A stretch of DNA of 64,000 nt. Source: Lysobacteraceae bacterium. GTDB lineage: Bacteria > Pseudomonadota > Gammaproteobacteria > Nevskiales > Nevskiaceae. The notes under the pieces were generated by a model, which did no database searches, was not told where the DNA came from, and saw nothing but the letters and a program-made list of their open reading frames with translations. A program made the translations under genes and the position numbers. The stretch covers positions 1-64,000 of the forward strand of contig PNMW01000065.1 in assembly GCA_013823855.1 (NCBI GenBank), given 5' to 3'. Each line of letters begins with the position of its first letter. Positions within the stretch are counted from its first letter, which is position 1. Shown one piece after another: positions 62,391 to 64,000 of this stretch.

Positions 62391-63247
62391 GAGACGACTC
62401 CGCTGACCGCGCTCACCACGCCGTCGGCACGCGTCGTGGTGGCGACGATCACGGCGCTCACCTGTTCGGGATCGTCGTACATCGGCACGTGGCCGCAGCC
62501 GGTGACGGTCAGCGCTTCGGCACCCTGGACAACCGAGGTCAGCGCCGCGCCGTAGCGGCGATACGGAATCACCTTGTCGTGTTCGCACCAGGCAATCCGC
62601 ACCAGCGGCGGATTGGCCTTGAACGGCTTGATGCCACCGACCTTGCCCATGTTGTCGAGCAGCGACGGCAGCATCGTGGTGTCGCGCATCGACCGCATCG
62701 CCCGGCGGCTTTCATCGGGCGGCACGCGGTCGCCGCGCTCCATGCCCTGCTTGTTCAGCGCCCGGCGCATGAAGCCGAAGTACAGCAGCAGCGAGAACAG
62801 GAAGATCAGCAGCGGCAGCAGCGCGAAGACGATCCGGAACGACTTGGCGATCGCCTGGTAATCCTCCTGCGTCTGCCAGCCGCCGGCCGGCGACAGCGCG
62901 GTGACCGATTGCGCGAAGCCGCGTCGCGCCAGTTCCAGCGACAGCCAGCCGCCCAGCGAATTACCGGCGACATGGGCGCGCTCGATACCGCGCGCTTTCA
63001 GATCGGCGATCAGCAGGTCAGCGAGGACATCGACCGTCGGCGACACGCCGTCCGGAATCGGCGGGCCGCCCGGATGTCCGGGCAGGGTCGGGGCGATCAC
63101 CCGATGCCGCTTCTCGAGCAGTGGCAACACCGGCTTCCAGATGTGCCAGGTCCCGCCGAGCCCGTGCAGCAGCACCAATGTCGAGCCGCTGCCGCCTTCG
63201 TATGCCTCTCCCACTGCATGGCTGCCGTCCACCTGTCCCCCCCGCAC
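62387..63247 (-). CDS. Alpha/beta hydrolase of the lipid operon
   Basis: Hydrolase of about 286 residues. LLHGLGG is the oxyanion segment, VAGNSLGGWLS the nucleophile elbow, CEHDKVIP the Asp and GCGHVPMYDDPEQV the His. A hydrophobic helix near residues 140-160 (FALLPLLIFLFSLLLYFGF) suggests membrane association. The start is uncertain: GTG 63247 or GTG 63232. First gene of the six-gene lipid operon, overlapping plsB by 4 bases; a lipase, esterase or acyltransferase role in lipid turnover is likely. Confidence 0.85.
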   Translation of the reverse strand: MRGGQVDGSHAVGEAYEGGSGSTLVLLHGLGGTWHIWKPVLPLLEKRHRVIAPTLPGHPGGPPIPDGVSPTVDVLADLLIADLKARGIERAHVAGNSLGGWLSLELARRGFAQSVTALSPAGGWQTQEDYQAIAKSFRIVFALLPLLIFLFSLLLYFGFMRRALNKQGMERGDRVPPDESRRAMRSMRDTTMLPSLLDNMGKVGGIKPFKANPPLVRIAWCEHDKVIPYRRYGAALTSVVQGAEALTVTGCGHVPMYDDPEQVSAVIVATTTRADGVVSAVSGVVS

Positions 63248-63408
63248 CGTCGATGTCGTTGCCTGGCGCGTGTCATGACCTGCACGGCCCGGATTCAGGA
63301 TGCTCGATTCTGCTTGCAGCGAAATACGGATTGCCCGTACTTCGGTCTTGTATCAGATGCGATACCGACCGGGCAGCAGCTTGTTGCGACCTGAATTGTT
63401 CGACTTAG

Positions 63409-63426
63409 TAGTATGGTGCCATACTA
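63409..63426. promoter_or_regulatory. 18-bp palindromic operator, perfect copy B
   Basis: TAGTATGGTGCCATACTA, identical to 42990-43007. It overlaps a possible -10 (CATACT, 63420-63425) whose -35 (TTGTTC, 63396-63401) lies 18 bases upstream, so a bound repressor would block the SDR promoter. The remaining 287-base gap (63248-63534) also serves the divergent lipid operon. Confidence 0.85.
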
Positions 63427-63534
63427 TGTTGTGCGGGCCGGCTGGACAAGCTTTGCCGGTGTACAGATGTGAACCCGAAAAGGTCACGCGCCGCCCCCGA
63501 TCAACGAGCGACACCCCACATCCGGAGAAGAATC

Positions 63535-64000
63535 TTGCGTGGACTGAAAGACAAGGTGGCCCTGGTCACCGGCGCGGCAAGCGGCATCGGCCTGGCGATC
63601 GCCAAGCGGCTCGCCGAGGAAGGCATGGTCGTCGGCGTGCTCGACATGAACGCGGAAGCGGCGGCCAAGGCCGTGGCCGAGATCGAGGCGGCGGGCGGCC
63701 GCGCCGCGGCCGGCATCTGCGACATCACCGACTACGAGGCGGTCAAGAAGACCGTGGCCGACGTCGAAGCCAAGATCGGCCCGACCTGGGCGCTGGTCAA
63801 CAACGCCGGCTGGGACAAGCCGATCCCGTTCCTGAAGACCACCCCGGACTTCTGGAAGAAGGTCGTCGACATCAACTACATGGGCCCGCTGCACATGACC
63901 CATGCCGTGGTGCAGGGCATGGTCGCCCGCGGCGGCGGCCGGGTGATCTTCATCGCCTCCGATGCCGGCCGCGTCGGCTCGTCCGGCGAAGTCGTCTACT
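63535..64000 (+). CDS. Short-chain dehydrogenase, partial (runs off the right edge)
   Basis: The first 155 residues of an SDR. TTG 63535 is the start: GGAG stands 7 bases upstream and the protein then begins MRGLKDKVALVTGAASGIG, with the cofactor motif TGAASGIG, DIT and NNAG. The visible part ends VFIASDAGRVGSSGEVVY, with the catalytic Tyr at the very edge. The start resembles BadH-type 2-hydroxycyclohexane-carboxyl-CoA and 3-hydroxyacyl-CoA dehydrogenases, so a role in cyclic or fatty acyl-CoA oxidation is likely. It carries perfect operator copy B upstream. Confidence 0.88.
   Translation, partial: MRGLKDKVALVTGAASGIGLAIAKRLAEEGMVVGVLDMNAEAAAKAVAEIEAAGGRAAAGICDITDYEAVKKTVADVEAKIGPTWALVNNAGWDKPIPFLKTTPDFWKKVVDINYMGPLHMTHAVVQGMVARGGGRVIFIASDAGRVGSSGEVVY

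Overview
The window is GC-rich, densely coded bacterial chromosome with no phage, plasmid, insertion-sequence, CRISPR, rRNA or tRNA signature. The gene content suggests a hydrocarbon- and lipid-degrading gammaproteobacterium, perhaps of the Nevskia/Solimonas type. It includes an AlkB/XylM-type membrane hydroxylase, several acyl-CoA dehydrogenases, a wax ester synthase/DGAT, HAD-PlsC and PlsB acyltransferases, an HrpA helicase and many TetR/AraC/GntR regulators. The taxon is an inference; no marker gene is present.

Layout. 0-10.5 kb: SrpA-type catalase-like peroxidase, HrpA, an OmpA-type porin, an NAD-dependent epimerase, a DUF3574 protein, a xanthine/uracil-type permease, and a sterol-desaturase-like hydroxylase divergent from an AraC regulator. 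11.6-15 kb: persulfide dioxygenase, SulP anion transporter and periplasmic alpha-carbonic anhydrase. 15-20.3 kb: a LysR regulator divergent from a catabolic operon (tautomerase, unknown small protein, Rieske oxygenase, Tat-exported flavoprotein, cytochrome c). 20.3-23.6 kb: a gene-poor stretch, then a secreted esterase carrying five Ig-like repeats. 23.8-25.1 kb: a CsoR-family regulator divergent from a split YeeE/YedE sulfur transporter. 26.4-28.7 kb: ahpC-ahpF. 29-33 kb: an EF-hand peptide and a PF10118 / EphD-like / M24 operon. 33.0-33.8 kb: a non-coding stretch holding a convincing small-RNA gene on the minus strand.

33.8-54.6 kb is a large acyl-CoA catabolic island: fused isobutyryl-CoA mutase (icmF), acyl-CoA ligase, enoyl-CoA hydratase, three acyl-CoA dehydrogenases, MaoC hydratase, AlkB/XylM-type hydroxylase, a phytoene-desaturase-like oxidoreductase, GntR and two TetR regulators, a 2,4-dienoyl-CoA-reductase-like SDR, a molybdopterin oxidoreductase, and an odd trio of membrane proteins (subunit III-like, subunit IV-like and an unknown polytopic protein) next to an AraC regulator. 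An 18-bp palindrome (TAGTATGGTGCCATACTA) occurs twice without change, at 42990 and 63409. Weaker copies lie at 41195, 44358, 45758 and 49533, so these promoters probably form one regulon.

55.6-63.2 kb is a six-gene minus-strand operon for neutral and phospholipid synthesis: alpha/beta hydrolase, PlsB, HAD-PlsC, GpsA, WS/DGAT and monoacylglycerol lipase. The window ends inside an SDR gene (TTG start, 63535) that carries the second perfect copy of the operator.

Together the genes describe a cell that oxidises hydrophobic, possibly branched or cyclic hydrocarbons to acyl-CoAs, degrades these by beta-oxidation with IcmF handling branched C4/C5 units, and stores excess acyl chains as wax esters or triacylglycerols.
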